Source: an uncultured delta proteobacterium (GTDB lineage Bacteria; Desulfobacterota; Desulfovibrionia; Desulfovibrionales; Desulfovibrionaceae). Taken from it: a DNA stretch of 64,000 nucleotides. The notes beneath the pieces were generated by a model. That model was not told where the DNA came from. It saw only the letters and a program-made list of their open reading frames with translations, and did no database searches. Both the position numbers and the translations under genes were made by a program. The stretch is from positions 152,924-216,923 of the forward strand of contig CAIMRY010000008.1 of NCBI GenBank assembly GCA_903843965.1. Reading direction: 5' to 3'. Shown in pieces: positions 23,568 to 32,652 of this stretch (positions within the stretch are counted from its first letter, which is position 1; the number at the start of each line of letters is the position of its first letter).

Positions 23568-26276
23568 CTACTTCTGGCCGCGCCTGGCGCGATGCGGCGG
23601 GAAGTTCGCCAAAACGTCGTCACCTATCGACTGCATGGTGCTCTTGGCAAGCTCCAATTGCTTTTCCCGTGTTGTGGCCTCGCCGTCCACCAGGGCCGCG
23701 CGCACCTTATTCAGGATGTGGGCGAACACGGGCCCGCTTTGCAGGCCGAGTGACTTCAGGTCATCGCCGTCGATGAACAGCTCCTGGGTGCGCATGCGCG
23801 TGAGGAACAACGAGATGTTCTTGCGGATGGCCTCGCGGCGGCTGCGGGCCATGAGGAAGAGCACGGCCTCCACCGGCAGGGGGGCCAGGGTGAAGTAGAT
23901 CTCGCTTAAGGCCGACTGGCCTTCCTGCCAGACCATGAGCCTGGCCAGGGCATCGCCCAGCAGGTCGCGCTGGGCCAGGAACTCGCGCTGCTCGCGCTCC
24001 GGGTAGCGCAGCCGTCGGCACACCAGCTCCAGCTGGTCGCGCTCCAGGCCCATGGTCAGGCCCAGCATGAACAGCCGCCAGGAGTTGGCCTTTGGCTCCA
24101 GGTACAGCAGCTTGTACCAGGTGTGGACCTTGTGCACTTCGCTCAAGACGCGCATGCGGTCGGCGTCGAGCGCCAACAGCGGGTGGATGGCCGCCATGAG
24201 CTTGAGTTCATGTAGACGATTCAAGCATTCCAGGACGTTGTCCTCATCCATGATCAACTGAAGCTCATGGGTCAATCGCGCGCCGGAGAGCTTGTGGAAC
24301 AGCTTCAGCTGCACGGCGTTCTTGATGAGCCGGTGGGTCTGGCCGTCGATGCGGAAGTTGAAGCGCTGCTCGAAGCGGATGGCCCGCAGGATGCGCGTGG
24401 GGTCTTCCACGAAACTCAAGGAGTGCAGGACGCGGATGATCTTTTCCTTGATGTCGCGCTGGGCGCCGAAAAAGTCCATGAGCTGGCCGAAGTCGCCCGG
24501 ATTGAGCTGCAAAGCCAGGGCGTTGACCGTGAAGTCGCGGCGGTACAGGTCCATCTTGATGGACGAGAGTTCCACCGTGGGCAGGGCCGTGGGGTATTCG
24601 TAGTATTCCAGCCGGGCCGTGGCCACGTCGATGCGCTGGCCGTCCGGGAAGACCACAACAGCGGTCTTGAACTTCAAGTGTTCCTTGACCCGGCCCTGGC
24701 GCAGGGCGGCCAGCTCCCGCGCGAATTGGATGCCGTCGCCCTCCACAACAAGGTCGATGTCCAGGTTGGGTCGGGCGATGAGGATGTCGCGCACGAAGCC
24801 GCCCACGGCATAGACCTTGTACCCCAGCTGCTGGCCCAGGTGCCCGGCCTGCTCCAGCAGGGCGATGACCGAGCCGGGCAGGCGGGTGCGCATCACCGGC
24901 CGGATGTTGCGCTCCTTCTTGCGGTCCGGCAGCACCACCTCGGAGATCCGCGCCGACTGCTCGACCATCTGGTTCACCAGGTCCGTGCGCGTGACCACGC
25001 CCACGACCTCATCGCTCCGGATCACCGGCAAGAGCCGCTGGCGCTTGCCGATGATGATCTCCATGACCTGATACAGGTCCGCCTCCGGGGCCAGCTGCGC
25101 GTAGTCGGACAGCATGTACACGCCCAGGGCGGCTTCGCCCAGGCCATGGCTCAGGGCCTTGTCCGCGATCTTGCGCTCCATGAGCCCCACGCAGCGCATG
25201 CTCCCCGGTTCCACCACGGGCACGCCCTTGAGGCCGAAGCGCGTCATCAGCTCGGCCGCGTCGGACATGCTGCGGTTGGACTCGATGACCACGGGCGGCG
25301 TGGACATGAGCGTGGCCGCCACCAGCTGGGGGTTGATGTGCGAGTAAAGCAGGGCCAAAAGCTCGTCGCGCACCTGGCTTAAGGTCTTGTCCTTGATGGT
25401 GGCCGAGGCCGCGTAGGCGTGCCCGCCGCCGCCGAAAAAGGTGCAGATATGCCCCACGTTGACCTCGGCGGTGCGGGAGCGCGCCACCAGGTGGATGCGG
25501 TCGTTCATGCGGCCAAGGGCGAACATCACCCGGACATTCTCCATGTCAATGTACTTATGCACCAGGTACGCGAAGTCGCTGATGAAGTCTTCGGTGCTGA
25601 CCTCGGCGATGACGACCTCGATGCCGTGGAAGTCGTGGATCTTGGCCGATTCGATAAGCGCGCTTAGGATGGTGATCTGTTCCGAGGACATGTCGCGCGC
25701 CAAAAGGTCGGAGATGACGTCCAGGTCCATGCCGTTCTTGCGCAGCCAGGCTGCGGCGCTGAAGTCCTCCGGCGTGGTGGAGGCGAAGCTGAAGGAGCCC
25801 GTGTCCTCGAAGATGCCCAGGCCAAGGACCGTGGCCTCCTCGATGTTGGGGACCACATCCTTGGCGATCATCTCGTGCACGAGGATGGTGGTGGTGGAGC
25901 CCCAGGACTCCACGCGGGAGAAATCGGCCTTGAGGTCCTCGTCGGTGTCCGGGTGGTGGTCGTAGACATGGATCTGGATGCCCGGCAGGTCCAGCAGGGG
26001 CGCGATGTGCGGCAGGCGGGACTTCTGCCGGGTGTCCACAACCACCAACAGCTCCACGGCCTCGGGGTCGATGTCTTTGAAGTGCTTGAAATTGAAGAGA
26101 TAGGTCGTGCTCTGGATGTAGAAGTTGCGCAGGTTCTTTTCCTGGCTGCCGGGAAAGATGAGCGTTGCGTCGGGGTACAGGCGGCTGGCCGCGATCATGG
26201 CCGCCAGGGCGTCAAAGTCCGCGTTGGCATGGGCCGTGATGACCGTGCGCGCCTGGATCAGTACGGGTTTGTTCAC
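23568..26276 (-). CDS. DHH-CBS-tRNA nucleotidyltransferase fusion (CCA- or A-adding type)
   Basis: Three parts are visible in 902 residues. Residues 1 to about 310 form a DHH/DHHA1 phosphoesterase (H-A-N-A-D-F-D-A-L, V-V-V-D-T-R, Y-D-H-H-P-D-T-D, G-G-G-G-H-A-Y-A). About 315-440 is a CBS pair. From about 475 comes a class II nucleotidyltransferase head (Y-A-V-G-G-F-V-R-D, D-I-D-L-V-V-E-G-D-G) with the neck motif D-P-T-R-I-L-R-A-I-R-F-E-Q-R-F-N-F. The same fusion is known as the A-adding partner of split CCA systems in Aquifex and Deinococcus. The xerD stop overlaps its ATG by 4 bp. The DHH part could be a nanoRNase or a phosphodiesterase. Confidence 0.92.
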   Translation of the reverse strand: MNKPVLIQARTVITAHANADFDALAAMIAASRLYPDATLIFPGSQEKNLRNFYIQSTTYLFNFKHFKDIDPEAVELLVVVDTRQKSRLPHIAPLLDLPGIQIHVYDHHPDTDEDLKADFSRVESWGSTTTILVHEMIAKDVVPNIEEATVLGLGIFEDTGSFSFASTTPEDFSAAAWLRKNGMDLDVISDLLARDMSSEQITILSALIESAKIHDFHGIEVVIAEVSTEDFISDFAYLVHKYIDMENVRVMFALGRMNDRIHLVARSRTAEVNVGHICTFFGGGGHAYAASATIKDKTLSQVRDELLALLYSHINPQLVAATLMSTPPVVIESNRSMSDAAELMTRFGLKGVPVVEPGSMRCVGLMERKIADKALSHGLGEAALGVYMLSDYAQLAPEADLYQVMEIIIGKRQRLLPVIRSDEVVGVVTRTDLVNQMVEQSARISEVVLPDRKKERNIRPVMRTRLPGSVIALLEQAGHLGQQLGYKVYAVGGFVRDILIARPNLDIDLVVEGDGIQFARELAALRQGRVKEHLKFKTAVVVFPDGQRIDVATARLEYYEYPTALPTVELSSIKMDLYRRDFTVNALALQLNPGDFGQLMDFFGAQRDIKEKIIRVLHSLSFVEDPTRILRAIRFEQRFNFRIDGQTHRLIKNAVQLKLFHKLSGARLTHELQLIMDEDNVLECLNRLHELKLMAAIHPLLALDADRMRVLSEVHKVHTWYKLLYLEPKANSWRLFMLGLTMGLERDQLELVCRRLRYPEREQREFLAQRDLLGDALARLMVWQEGQSALSEIYFTLAPLPVEAVLFLMARSRREAIRKNISLFLTRMRTQELFIDGDDLKSLGLQSGPVFAHILNKVRAALVDGEATTREKQLELAKSTMQSIGDDVLANFPPHRARRGQK

Positions 26277-27217
26277 GTTTTCGTCTCCGCCGCAAGCGGC
26301 GGCAGGCCCCCGTTGGAGCGTGGGTGGTACTGTTCGTGGATGCGCATGAGCCGACCGGACTGGATGTGGGTGTAGATCTCGGTGGCGTTGATGGACGCGT
26401 GCCCGAGCAGGATCTGCACGGTGCGCAGGTCGGCCCCGCCTTCAAGCAGGTGCGTGGCGAAGGAGTGGCGGAAGGTGTGCGGCGAGATGCTGCGCCGGAT
26501 GTCCGCCGCCTCGGCGTAGCGCTTGACCAGCTTCCACACGCCCTGGCGCGTCAGGCCCTGGCCGGAGCGGTTCAGGAAGATCTGCTTCTGCACGGGCTTG
26601 AACGCGGCGCGCTTGTGCTCCAGGTAGTCGCAGAGCAGGCGCTGGGCGGCATAGTGCACGGGCACCAGGCGCTCCTTGGCCCGCTTGCCGAAGACGCGCA
26701 GGATGCCGGTCTGGGCGTCGAAGTCGCCCAGCACGAGGCCGATGAGCTCGGAGATGCGCAGGCCGCAGGCGTACAAGAGCTCCAGCATGACCCGGTCGCG
26801 GAAGCCCAGGGCCGTGCCTGGGTCCGGCTGCTGGAGCAGGCGGTCCATCTCGGCCAGGGTCAAAAATTCCGGGAGCTGGGCCGGGAGTTTGGGGCTTTCC
26901 AGCAGGACCGAGGGGTCCTCGGCCAGCAGCCCGGCCTGGACCGCAAAGGCGAACAGCCCGCGCACGCTGGACAGGTGCCTGGCCAGGCTGGTGGCCGCCA
27001 TTTTCCGGGCGCGCAGGTGGGTCAGGAACAGGAACAGGTGCCGCTGGGTGCAGGTTTCCAGGCTGGCGCCGATGGTGTCGAGGAAGGCGAGCAGGGCGGA
27101 AATGTCGGCTGCGTAAGCCTGGGTGGTGTTTTCAGACAGACCGCGAACCACAACAAGGTGTTCGAGGTAGCGGTCGGCAACCGGGTGCGAGGCGTATGGG
27201 CTGGCGTCGTCAAACAT
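26273..27217 (-). CDS. xerD: Tyrosine recombinase XerD/XerC
   Basis: Xer recombinases resolve chromosome dimers at dif. The protein (314 residues from this ATG) has the N-terminal SAM-like core-binding domain and the catalytic set: Arg in G-L-R-I-S-E, Lys region F-G-K-R-A-K-E-R, H-T-F-R-H-S-F-A-T-H-L, L-G-H-A-S-I-N, and Tyr in I-Y-T-H-I. Length and motifs fit host XerD, not a phage integrase, and no tRNA or att-like repeat is adjacent. ATG at 27217 has GGTGAG 4 bp upstream; GTG at 27226 is an alternative. Its end overlaps the next gene (ATGA). Confidence 0.92.
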   Translation of the reverse strand: MFDDASPYASHPVADRYLEHLVVVRGLSENTTQAYAADISALLAFLDTIGASLETCTQRHLFLFLTHLRARKMAATSLARHLSSVRGLFAFAVQAGLLAEDPSVLLESPKLPAQLPEFLTLAEMDRLLQQPDPGTALGFRDRVMLELLYACGLRISELIGLVLGDFDAQTGILRVFGKRAKERLVPVHYAAQRLLCDYLEHKRAAFKPVQKQIFLNRSGQGLTRQGVWKLVKRYAEAADIRRSISPHTFRHSFATHLLEGGADLRTVQILLGHASINATEIYTHIQSGRLMRIHEQYHPRSNGGLPPLAAETKT

Positions 27218-27429
27218 TATGCTCACCGGATCATCACGGTCAATCGGGGCAGGGGAGTCTGCTCCGTCTTGAGTTCGGGCCTGTGCCGGCCCAAAAGTCT
27301 CAACCGGAAACTAAACGTTTTCTCGGCCCCCGGCAAGAGCGGTCGACCCCGCGCGCCAGGTCTGGGAGTTGGTCCGGGCGTTGGCCCTGATGTCGCCCGG
27401 GCCGCCACAGGCGACCGGCACACGCCAGA

Positions 27430-27458
27430 TTGACAGAAGCGGGGCCGAACAATTACAC
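27430..27458 (+). promoter_or_regulatory. Sigma70-type promoter for dapL
   Basis: TTGACA (27430-27435), a 17-bp spacer and TTACAC (27453-27458) lie 32 bp before the dapL start, followed by AAAGGAG at the ribosome site. The -35 is a perfect consensus; the -10 is poor. The rest of the 27218-27490 divergent gap shows no gene. Confidence 0.6.
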
Positions 27459-27490
27459 AGGCGTTTCCAATCGCACCAAAGGAGCACTTT

Positions 27491-28657
27491 ATGCCTGATT
27501 TCCAGCTTGCACAGCGCCTTGCGAGCCTGCCCCCGTATCTGTTCGCCGCCATTGACAAGGCCAAGGAGGAAGTCCGCGCCAAGGGCCTGGACATCATCAG
27601 CCTGGGCATCGGCGATCCCGACCTGCCCACCCCGGACTTCATCATCGACGCCCTGTGCGCTGCCGCGCGCAAGCCCGAGAACCACCAGTACCCGTCCTAC
27701 GTCGGTTTGCTGTCCTTCCGCCAAGCCGTGGCCGACTGGTACCTGCGCCGTTTCGGCGTCGCGCTCGACCCGAACAATGAGGTCGTGAGCCTCATCGGCT
27801 CCAAAGAGGGCATCGCGCACTTCCCGCTGGCCTTCGTCAATCCCGGCGACCTGGTGCTCATCGCCACGCCCAACTATCCGGTCTACGGCGTGACCACGGA
27901 GTTCGTGGGCGGCGTGCCCATGTACCTGCCGCTGACCGACGAGAATGACTTTTTGCCCGACCTGGACGCCATCGACAACGACACCTGGAAGCGGGCCAAG
28001 GCCATCTACGTCAACTACCCGAACAACCCCACGGCGGCCATGGCCCCGCGCTCGTTTTATGAGAAACTTATAGCCAAGGCGCTGGAATTTGAAGTCATCG
28101 TGGTGCACGACGCGGCCTACACCGAGATGTACTTCAACGAGGCCAACAAGCCGCTGTCGATCCTGGAGATCCCCGGCGGACGCGAGGTGGCCATCGAGTT
28201 CCACTCCCTGTCCAAGACCTACAACATGACCGGCTGGCGCATCGGCATGGCCGTGGGCAACGCCTCGTTGGTCAAGGGCCTGGGCAAGGTGAAGGAAAAT
28301 ATGGACTCCGGCATCTTCCAGGCCGTGCAGGAAGCTGGTATCGTGGCCCTGAACCAGGGCGACCCGTACACCGCAGAGCTGCGCGGCATCTACCGCGAGC
28401 GGCGCGACGTGGTCATCGAGGCCCTCAAGAAGGCGGGCATATCCTGCCGCGTGCCCGAGGCCACCTTCTATGTATGGTCCAAGGTTCCCCAGGGCATCAG
28501 CTCTTCGGACTTCGTGACCAAGGTTCTGAAACAGACCGGCGTGGTGACCACCCCGGGCAACGGCTTTGGCGTTCCGGGCGAGGGCTATTTCCGCATCTCG
28601 CTCACGGTGAACACGGATCGACTGAAGGAGGCGGTGTTACGGATTTCCCAACTCTAA
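27491..28657 (+). CDS. dapL: LL-diaminopimelate aminotransferase
   Basis: DapL converts tetrahydrodipicolinate directly to LL-diaminopimelate with glutamate as amino donor, a shortcut in lysine and peptidoglycan precursor synthesis. The 388-residue class I aminotransferase has S-L-G-I-G-D-P-D-L-P-T-P, P-N-Y-P-V-Y, N-Y-P-N-N-P-T-A, H-D-A-A-Y-T-E and the PLP lysine in S-L-S-K-T-Y-N-M-T-G-W-R. This is the pattern of DapL in Desulfovibrio-type bacteria. AAAGGAG and a promoter precede it. The folK frame overlaps its 3' end. lysA at 14.4 kb completes the pathway. Confidence 0.9.
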   Translation: MPDFQLAQRLASLPPYLFAAIDKAKEEVRAKGLDIISLGIGDPDLPTPDFIIDALCAAARKPENHQYPSYVGLLSFRQAVADWYLRRFGVALDPNNEVVSLIGSKEGIAHFPLAFVNPGDLVLIATPNYPVYGVTTEFVGGVPMYLPLTDENDFLPDLDAIDNDTWKRAKAIYVNYPNNPTAAMAPRSFYEKLIAKALEFEVIVVHDAAYTEMYFNEANKPLSILEIPGGREVAIEFHSLSKTYNMTGWRIGMAVGNASLVKGLGKVKENMDSGIFQAVQEAGIVALNQGDPYTAELRGIYRERRDVVIEALKKAGISCRVPEATFYVWSKVPQGISSSDFVTKVLKQTGVVTTPGNGFGVPGEGYFRISLTVNTDRLKEAVLRISQL

Positions 28658-29157
28658 CCACCTATGTCGCGCTGGGCGCTAACATCGGCGACCCCGAGGC
28701 GAACATCAACGAGGCCCTGGCCCTGCTGGAGAACTACGGACACGACATCAGTTATGAGGCCCAGTCCGAGATCTACCGCACCGAGCCCCAGGGCCAGGTC
28801 AAGGACCAGCCCTGGTTTTACAACGCTGTGGTGCGCCTGCAGGTGGCCTCGGATGTCTGGGCACCGGCTGGGCTGTTGTCCACGCTGCAAGCCATCGAGA
28901 CCCAGATGGGCCGCATGCATGGCGGAACCGCGGGCGGCCCGCGCGTCATCGACCTGGATCTGCTGATGTACGGCGACACGGAGATGGAGTCGGACTACCT
29001 GACCCTGCCGCACCCGCGCATGCTGGAGCGCGCCTTTGTGCTCGTGCCCCTGCGCGACGTGGCCCCGAAGCTGGTGTTCAAGGATGGCCGCAACATCGAC
29101 CAGGTGCTGGCAGGGCTTGCATATACCCTGGACGGCCAGACCATAACGCAGAAATAG
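28639..29157 (+). CDS. folK: 2-amino-4-hydroxy-6-hydroxymethyldihydropteridine pyrophosphokinase, with non-standard start
   Basis: FolK transfers pyrophosphate from ATP to the pterin in folate synthesis. The frame carries Y-V-A-L-G-A-N-I-G-D-P-E-A-N-I, E-I-Y-R-T-E-P, Q-P-W-F-Y-N-A-V-V, G-P-R-V-I-D-L-D-L-L-M-Y-G and L-P-H-P-R-M-L-E-R-A-F-V-L-V-P-L, all FolK motifs, at normal length. No ATG, GTG, TTG or CTG exists in frame between an ATG at 28474 and the first motif. AGGAGG at 28625-28630 lies 8 bp before ACG at 28639, where an ATG would be expected, so ACG (or GTT at 28636) is the likely start or a base change. The upstream ATG would add 55 residues read in another frame of dapL. Confidence 0.85.
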   Translation, partial: TDFPTLTTYVALGANIGDPEANINEALALLENYGHDISYEAQSEIYRTEPQGQVKDQPWFYNAVVRLQVASDVWAPAGLLSTLQAIETQMGRMHGGTAGGPRVIDLDLLMYGDTEMESDYLTLPHPRMLERAFVLVPLRDVAPKLVFKDGRNIDQVLAGLAYTLDGQTITQK

Positions 29158-29219
29158 GCACCCCAAGCAGGGCGTTCGCGCGCCCGCAACAAGCCAGCCT
29201 GAACAGGAGGCGTCGGAAC

Positions 29220-29498
29220 ATGACCAAGCTGCTTATCGCCATCATCTGCGGATTTGTCGTGTGGAAGCTCTTCATGGGCGACAAACGCTACAAGCAGAAC
29301 AAGTCTGAAGAAAAGACAGAGAATCTCAAGGCCTCCGGAGAAATGGTCAGGGACCCTGTTTGCGGGGCCTATGTTTCCAAAAACAGCGACATCCGCGTGC
29401 GTCAGGGCGACGTGGTCCTCAACTTCTGCTCCTACGATTGCCGCGAGACCTACCTTAAGCGCATCCAGGGTCCGGGAGAGGGCGACGGCCAGGCCTGA
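29220..29498 (+). CDS. Small membrane-anchored YHS/TRASH-like protein
   Basis: The 92-residue protein has an N-terminal membrane segment (about 3-18), a charged linker, and then M-V-R-D-P-V-C-G-A-Y-V and N-F-C-S-Y-D-C-R-E-T-Y. The spacing of D-P-V-C-G and F-C-S-x-x-C resembles the metal-binding YHS/TRASH fold, here with three cysteines. AGGAGG lies before the ATG. It sits between folK and a transaldolase-family gene in the same direction. The function is unknown; a metal or redox sensor at the membrane is possible. Confidence 0.8.
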   Translation: MTKLLIAIICGFVVWKLFMGDKRYKQNKSEEKTENLKASGEMVRDPVCGAYVSKNSDIRVRQGDVVLNFCSYDCRETYLKRIQGPGEGDGQA

Positions 29499-29538
29499 TT
29501 TATTTCTCACCAGTGCACGAAGCCCCTCGGGAGGCTGC

Positions 29539-30177
29539 ATGAAAATCTTTCTCGACACGGCGAACATCGAGCAGATCCGTCAGGCCAATGCCCTGGGCGC
29601 CATTGAAGGGGTGACCACCAATCCGAGCCTGTTGTCCAAGGAGCAGGGGGACTGGAAAAAGATCATCCGCCAGATCTGCAAGGAGATCGACGGGCCGGTG
29701 AGCGTCGAGGTTATCGCCACGGAATCACCGGCCATGCTGGCCGAAGCGCGTGATCTGGTGAAGATCGCCCCGAACATCGTGGTTAAAGTTCCAGTAACGC
29801 TTGAGGGTTTGAAGACAATCAAGGAGCTGCACCTGCGCGGCATCGAGACCAACGCCACGCTGGTGTTCTCCGCGAACCAGGCGCTGCTGGCGGCCAAGGC
29901 CGGGGCCACGTATGTCAGCCCGTTCATCGGCCGGCTCGACGACATCGGCCAGGACGGCATGCAGCTCGTCCAGGACCTTATGTCCATCTTCCGCAACTAT
30001 GATTTGCCCACACAGGTGCTGGCGGCCAGCATCCGCAACAGCAGCCATTTCTTCCAGGCGGCGCTGCTCGGGGCCGACGCCATTACAATCCCGCTTGGCG
30101 TTTTGTTCGAACTTGTCAGGCATCCGCTCACAGACAGCGGTCTGGCCAAGTTTCTGGCCGACTGGGCCAAGAAGTAA
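29539..30177 (+). CDS. fsa: Fructose-6-phosphate aldolase / small transaldolase family protein
   Basis: The 212-residue protein starts M-K-I-F-L-D-T-A-N-I-E-Q-I and has G-V-T-T-N-P-S-L-L, the Schiff-base lysine in V-V-K-V-P-V-T, and T-N-A-T-L-V-F-S-A-N-Q-A. S-P-F-I-G-R-L-D-D and A-S-I-R-N follow. It is the short transaldolase-like class that includes FSA and TalC; which of the two reactions it performs cannot be told. GGGAGG precedes the ATG. The 196-bp gap after it holds a weak GCCGGG/CCCGGC hairpin near 30184-30211. Confidence 0.92.
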   Translation: MKIFLDTANIEQIRQANALGAIEGVTTNPSLLSKEQGDWKKIIRQICKEIDGPVSVEVIATESPAMLAEARDLVKIAPNIVVKVPVTLEGLKTIKELHLRGIETNATLVFSANQALLAAKAGATYVSPFIGRLDDIGQDGMQLVQDLMSIFRNYDLPTQVLAASIRNSSHFFQAALLGADAITIPLGVLFELVRHPLTDSGLAKFLADWAKK

Positions 30178-30373
30178 CAACCAGCCGGGCGGCTCCAGGG
30201 CCACCCCCGGCGCAACCGCTTCTTGTCTCATAATGTAAATTATGTAAACTTTGCAATGTGGCGAATGGCCCTTCTTCTTTCTATGGTGCGTATTTTGTGG
30301 CGCGAAAGCCTGTGTCTGTTGCAACCCTGACCGCCTTGAGCCCAAGGCGAGATGCTTTTAGAGGCGAACCAGC

Positions 30374-32617
30374 ATGTCGAACCATTCCCGCGTGACCGGA
30401 ATCTCCGGCGCGATCGCGCTTTTCCCAGTGCTCCTGGTCCTGCTCCTGGTCCCGGATTCCTTGTTCGCGGCGCGAAAGGCCCCGGCAAAGGCCGTGAAAA
30501 CAGCCAATGCCGACAGCCAGCCTGCGAACAAGGCCGCGCCAACCGACGCAGCCTTCGAGCAATGGCTGAAGAAATACGGTGCCTATGACCGCATCGTGCT
30601 CCCGGAGCCCGAGCAACCCGGCCAGGACGGCGACGCCAACGCCTTGAAACGCGCCGAAGGGCTGATCATGCAGGGCTCGTCCCGGGAGGCCCTGGCGCTC
30701 ATCGAGGCCCAGCCCGCCTTTGAAGACCCGGCGGTCGAGACGCAGCGGCTCTGGCTCGGCGCCCAGGCCCACCGCGCCCTCGGCGACGCTTACAAGGCCG
30801 TCATCTGGTACAGCCAGGCGGCCAAGCTCATGGACGCCAAGGCCATCAAGGAGCGGCTCGCCGCAGAACCCGGCCTGGAGCCCCTCTGGGTCGATGTGTG
30901 GCGCCGCCAGTTCTGGGCCTATGTGGGCGTCTCCTCGGCCTCCAGCGAGGCCCTGGAGGCCAATCTGCGCAGTTTGCTGGACCAGGCCGAAAGCGCCTGG
31001 GGCGCCCAGAACTTCTGGGTCAGATCCAAGGAGGCGCTGGCCCAGGCCACCCCTGATCCTTCGGATGAGCCTTCGGACGAGGCGAAGGCTGATACAAAAG
31101 CTGAGCCCAAGGTCACGGCCAAGAAGCTGGTCAAGACCTCGGCCAAGGCCAAGAACGGACCGCTCAGCGTCACGGATTCCGACCGCCAGCACATCGCCGA
31201 AGCCCTTTCCGCAGCCAGTCTGGAGGACTACGAGCACGCCCGGACCGCCCTGGCGGACCTGTCCGACGCGGCCCTCAAGGACTTCTGGCTGGCCATGGTC
31301 ACCTTCATGGAGACCGGCAAGCCCCACGACACCAAGGTCCTGCGCGCAGCCGGATACGCCAAGGCCGCTGGGTTCTGGAGCGCCAACCTTCTGGCCCCCT
31401 TTGCCGCGAACCGCGAAATCTGGTTCCTGGGCAGCTCCAGCTCGGCTTCCTGGACGAAATTTCGCAACAATGTTTTACAGTTGTCGAACAAGGACGCCCT
31501 TGGAACCGTGGACAAGGAGTTGCAGTCGCTCCTGCTGTCTGATGACATGTCGCGGCTGCTGCGGTCCCTCAAGTTCGTGCTGCTGGTTGAAAATGGCGAC
31601 CTGGACGCCGCCCGCGAGACCTGGGAGGGCCTGGACAAGCGCAAGCTGCCCTTGAGCCTGCGCCTGGCCGGGGGCCTGCTCACCCAGGAGGACGTGAAGA
31701 ACCTCCTGCCCCAGGAGATCGGCGCCGCCGCAAAGCTCGCACCTGCCCTGCGCAGCCTGCTGGCCGCTGGCGGCACAGGTTCGGCGCTCATCGCCGAGGC
31801 GCCCTTTTGGACCAAGGCCGAGGTTGGCCGCTCCGGCAACGTGAACAAGGTCTGGCCCCTGGACCGGCTGCTAGTCCTGGCCGACTGGCAGGCCCGCTGG
31901 GATGCCGCTCCTGGCCCAGAATTGGCCCGACGCTCGGCCTTTCTGTTCCCGGATACGGCCTACGGCTATGAATGTCTGACATACCTGACGGAAAAGGCCA
32001 TTGAAGGGCGCTATTTCCAGTTAGCCGGGACCTACCTGCATAGAATGACGGATATGTCATCTGACAAAATTAGTCAAGCGACACGGCTGGGGTTGAAGGC
32101 TCGCATGGAGCGGGAGTCTGGCAAGGACGCCGAGGCCCTGGAGACCTACCGGGCCCTGACTGACCTTGGCGTGGACCTTCCCCCCAAGACGCGCCTGGAC
32201 ATGGCCACCTTCCTGCAGCTCAAGAACGACTTTGAGGGTGGCCGCAAGCAGCTGCTCATCCTGTGGGAACAGCGCGAGAGCCTGCCCAGGCCCATGCAGG
32301 CCGAAATCCTGTTCTGGCTGGGCGAAGGCGAACATTCCATGCGCAACTATGATGCCGCGTTGGACTTTTATCTACGTTTGGCTTACGAATACCCGAAAGA
32401 ACCCATGTGGCCCACTGTGTCCATGTATCGGGCAGCCATGATTTATGAGCTCAAAGGCAATTTTGAGCCGGCGAAGAAGTTCTTGCGCGCTGTCATCGAG
32501 ACGGCGGACACCAAAGAAGCCAAAGAGGCGGCGCGAAATCGCCTCAATGCCCTGGAGGCCAAGTCCGGGAGGCCGACCTCGGCCAAGGACGGTCCAGAGG
32601 CCATCTATCCCTTCTAA
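30374..32617 (+). CDS. Exported TPR-type repeat protein of unknown function, 747 aa
   Basis: A signal peptide is visible (hydrophobic residues 10-31, likely cut after S-L-F-A). After a Lys/Ala-rich stretch the protein is almost all helical. TPR-like helix pairs are clearest at the C-terminus (E-I-L-F-W-L-G-E-G-E-H-S-M-R-N-Y-D-A-A-L), while the middle is diverged. An acidic/lysine linker near 230-260 splits it in two. I see no catalytic motif. It may scaffold an envelope complex. It is followed after 35 bp by another unknown gene with its own GGAG site, and both end at the strong terminator at 33.13 kb. Confidence 0.85.
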   Translation: MSNHSRVTGISGAIALFPVLLVLLLVPDSLFAARKAPAKAVKTANADSQPANKAAPTDAAFEQWLKKYGAYDRIVLPEPEQPGQDGDANALKRAEGLIMQGSSREALALIEAQPAFEDPAVETQRLWLGAQAHRALGDAYKAVIWYSQAAKLMDAKAIKERLAAEPGLEPLWVDVWRRQFWAYVGVSSASSEALEANLRSLLDQAESAWGAQNFWVRSKEALAQATPDPSDEPSDEAKADTKAEPKVTAKKLVKTSAKAKNGPLSVTDSDRQHIAEALSAASLEDYEHARTALADLSDAALKDFWLAMVTFMETGKPHDTKVLRAAGYAKAAGFWSANLLAPFAANREIWFLGSSSSASWTKFRNNVLQLSNKDALGTVDKELQSLLLSDDMSRLLRSLKFVLLVENGDLDAARETWEGLDKRKLPLSLRLAGGLLTQEDVKNLLPQEIGAAAKLAPALRSLLAAGGTGSALIAEAPFWTKAEVGRSGNVNKVWPLDRLLVLADWQARWDAAPGPELARRSAFLFPDTAYGYECLTYLTEKAIEGRYFQLAGTYLHRMTDMSSDKISQATRLGLKARMERESGKDAEALETYRALTDLGVDLPPKTRLDMATFLQLKNDFEGGRKQLLILWEQRESLPRPMQAEILFWLGEGEHSMRNYDAALDFYLRLAYEYPKEPMWPTVSMYRAAMIYELKGNFEPAKKFLRAVIETADTKEAKEAARNRLNALEAKSGRPTSAKDGPEAIYPF

Positions 32618-32652
32618 TGTGAAGCAACCTTAAAGCCCCAGGAGACGACAGC

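Noticed and set aside
26273..27217. XerD as integrase of a mobile island
   Set aside because: Host Xer motifs and length, housekeeping neighbours, no att-like repeats or tRNA at its ends.
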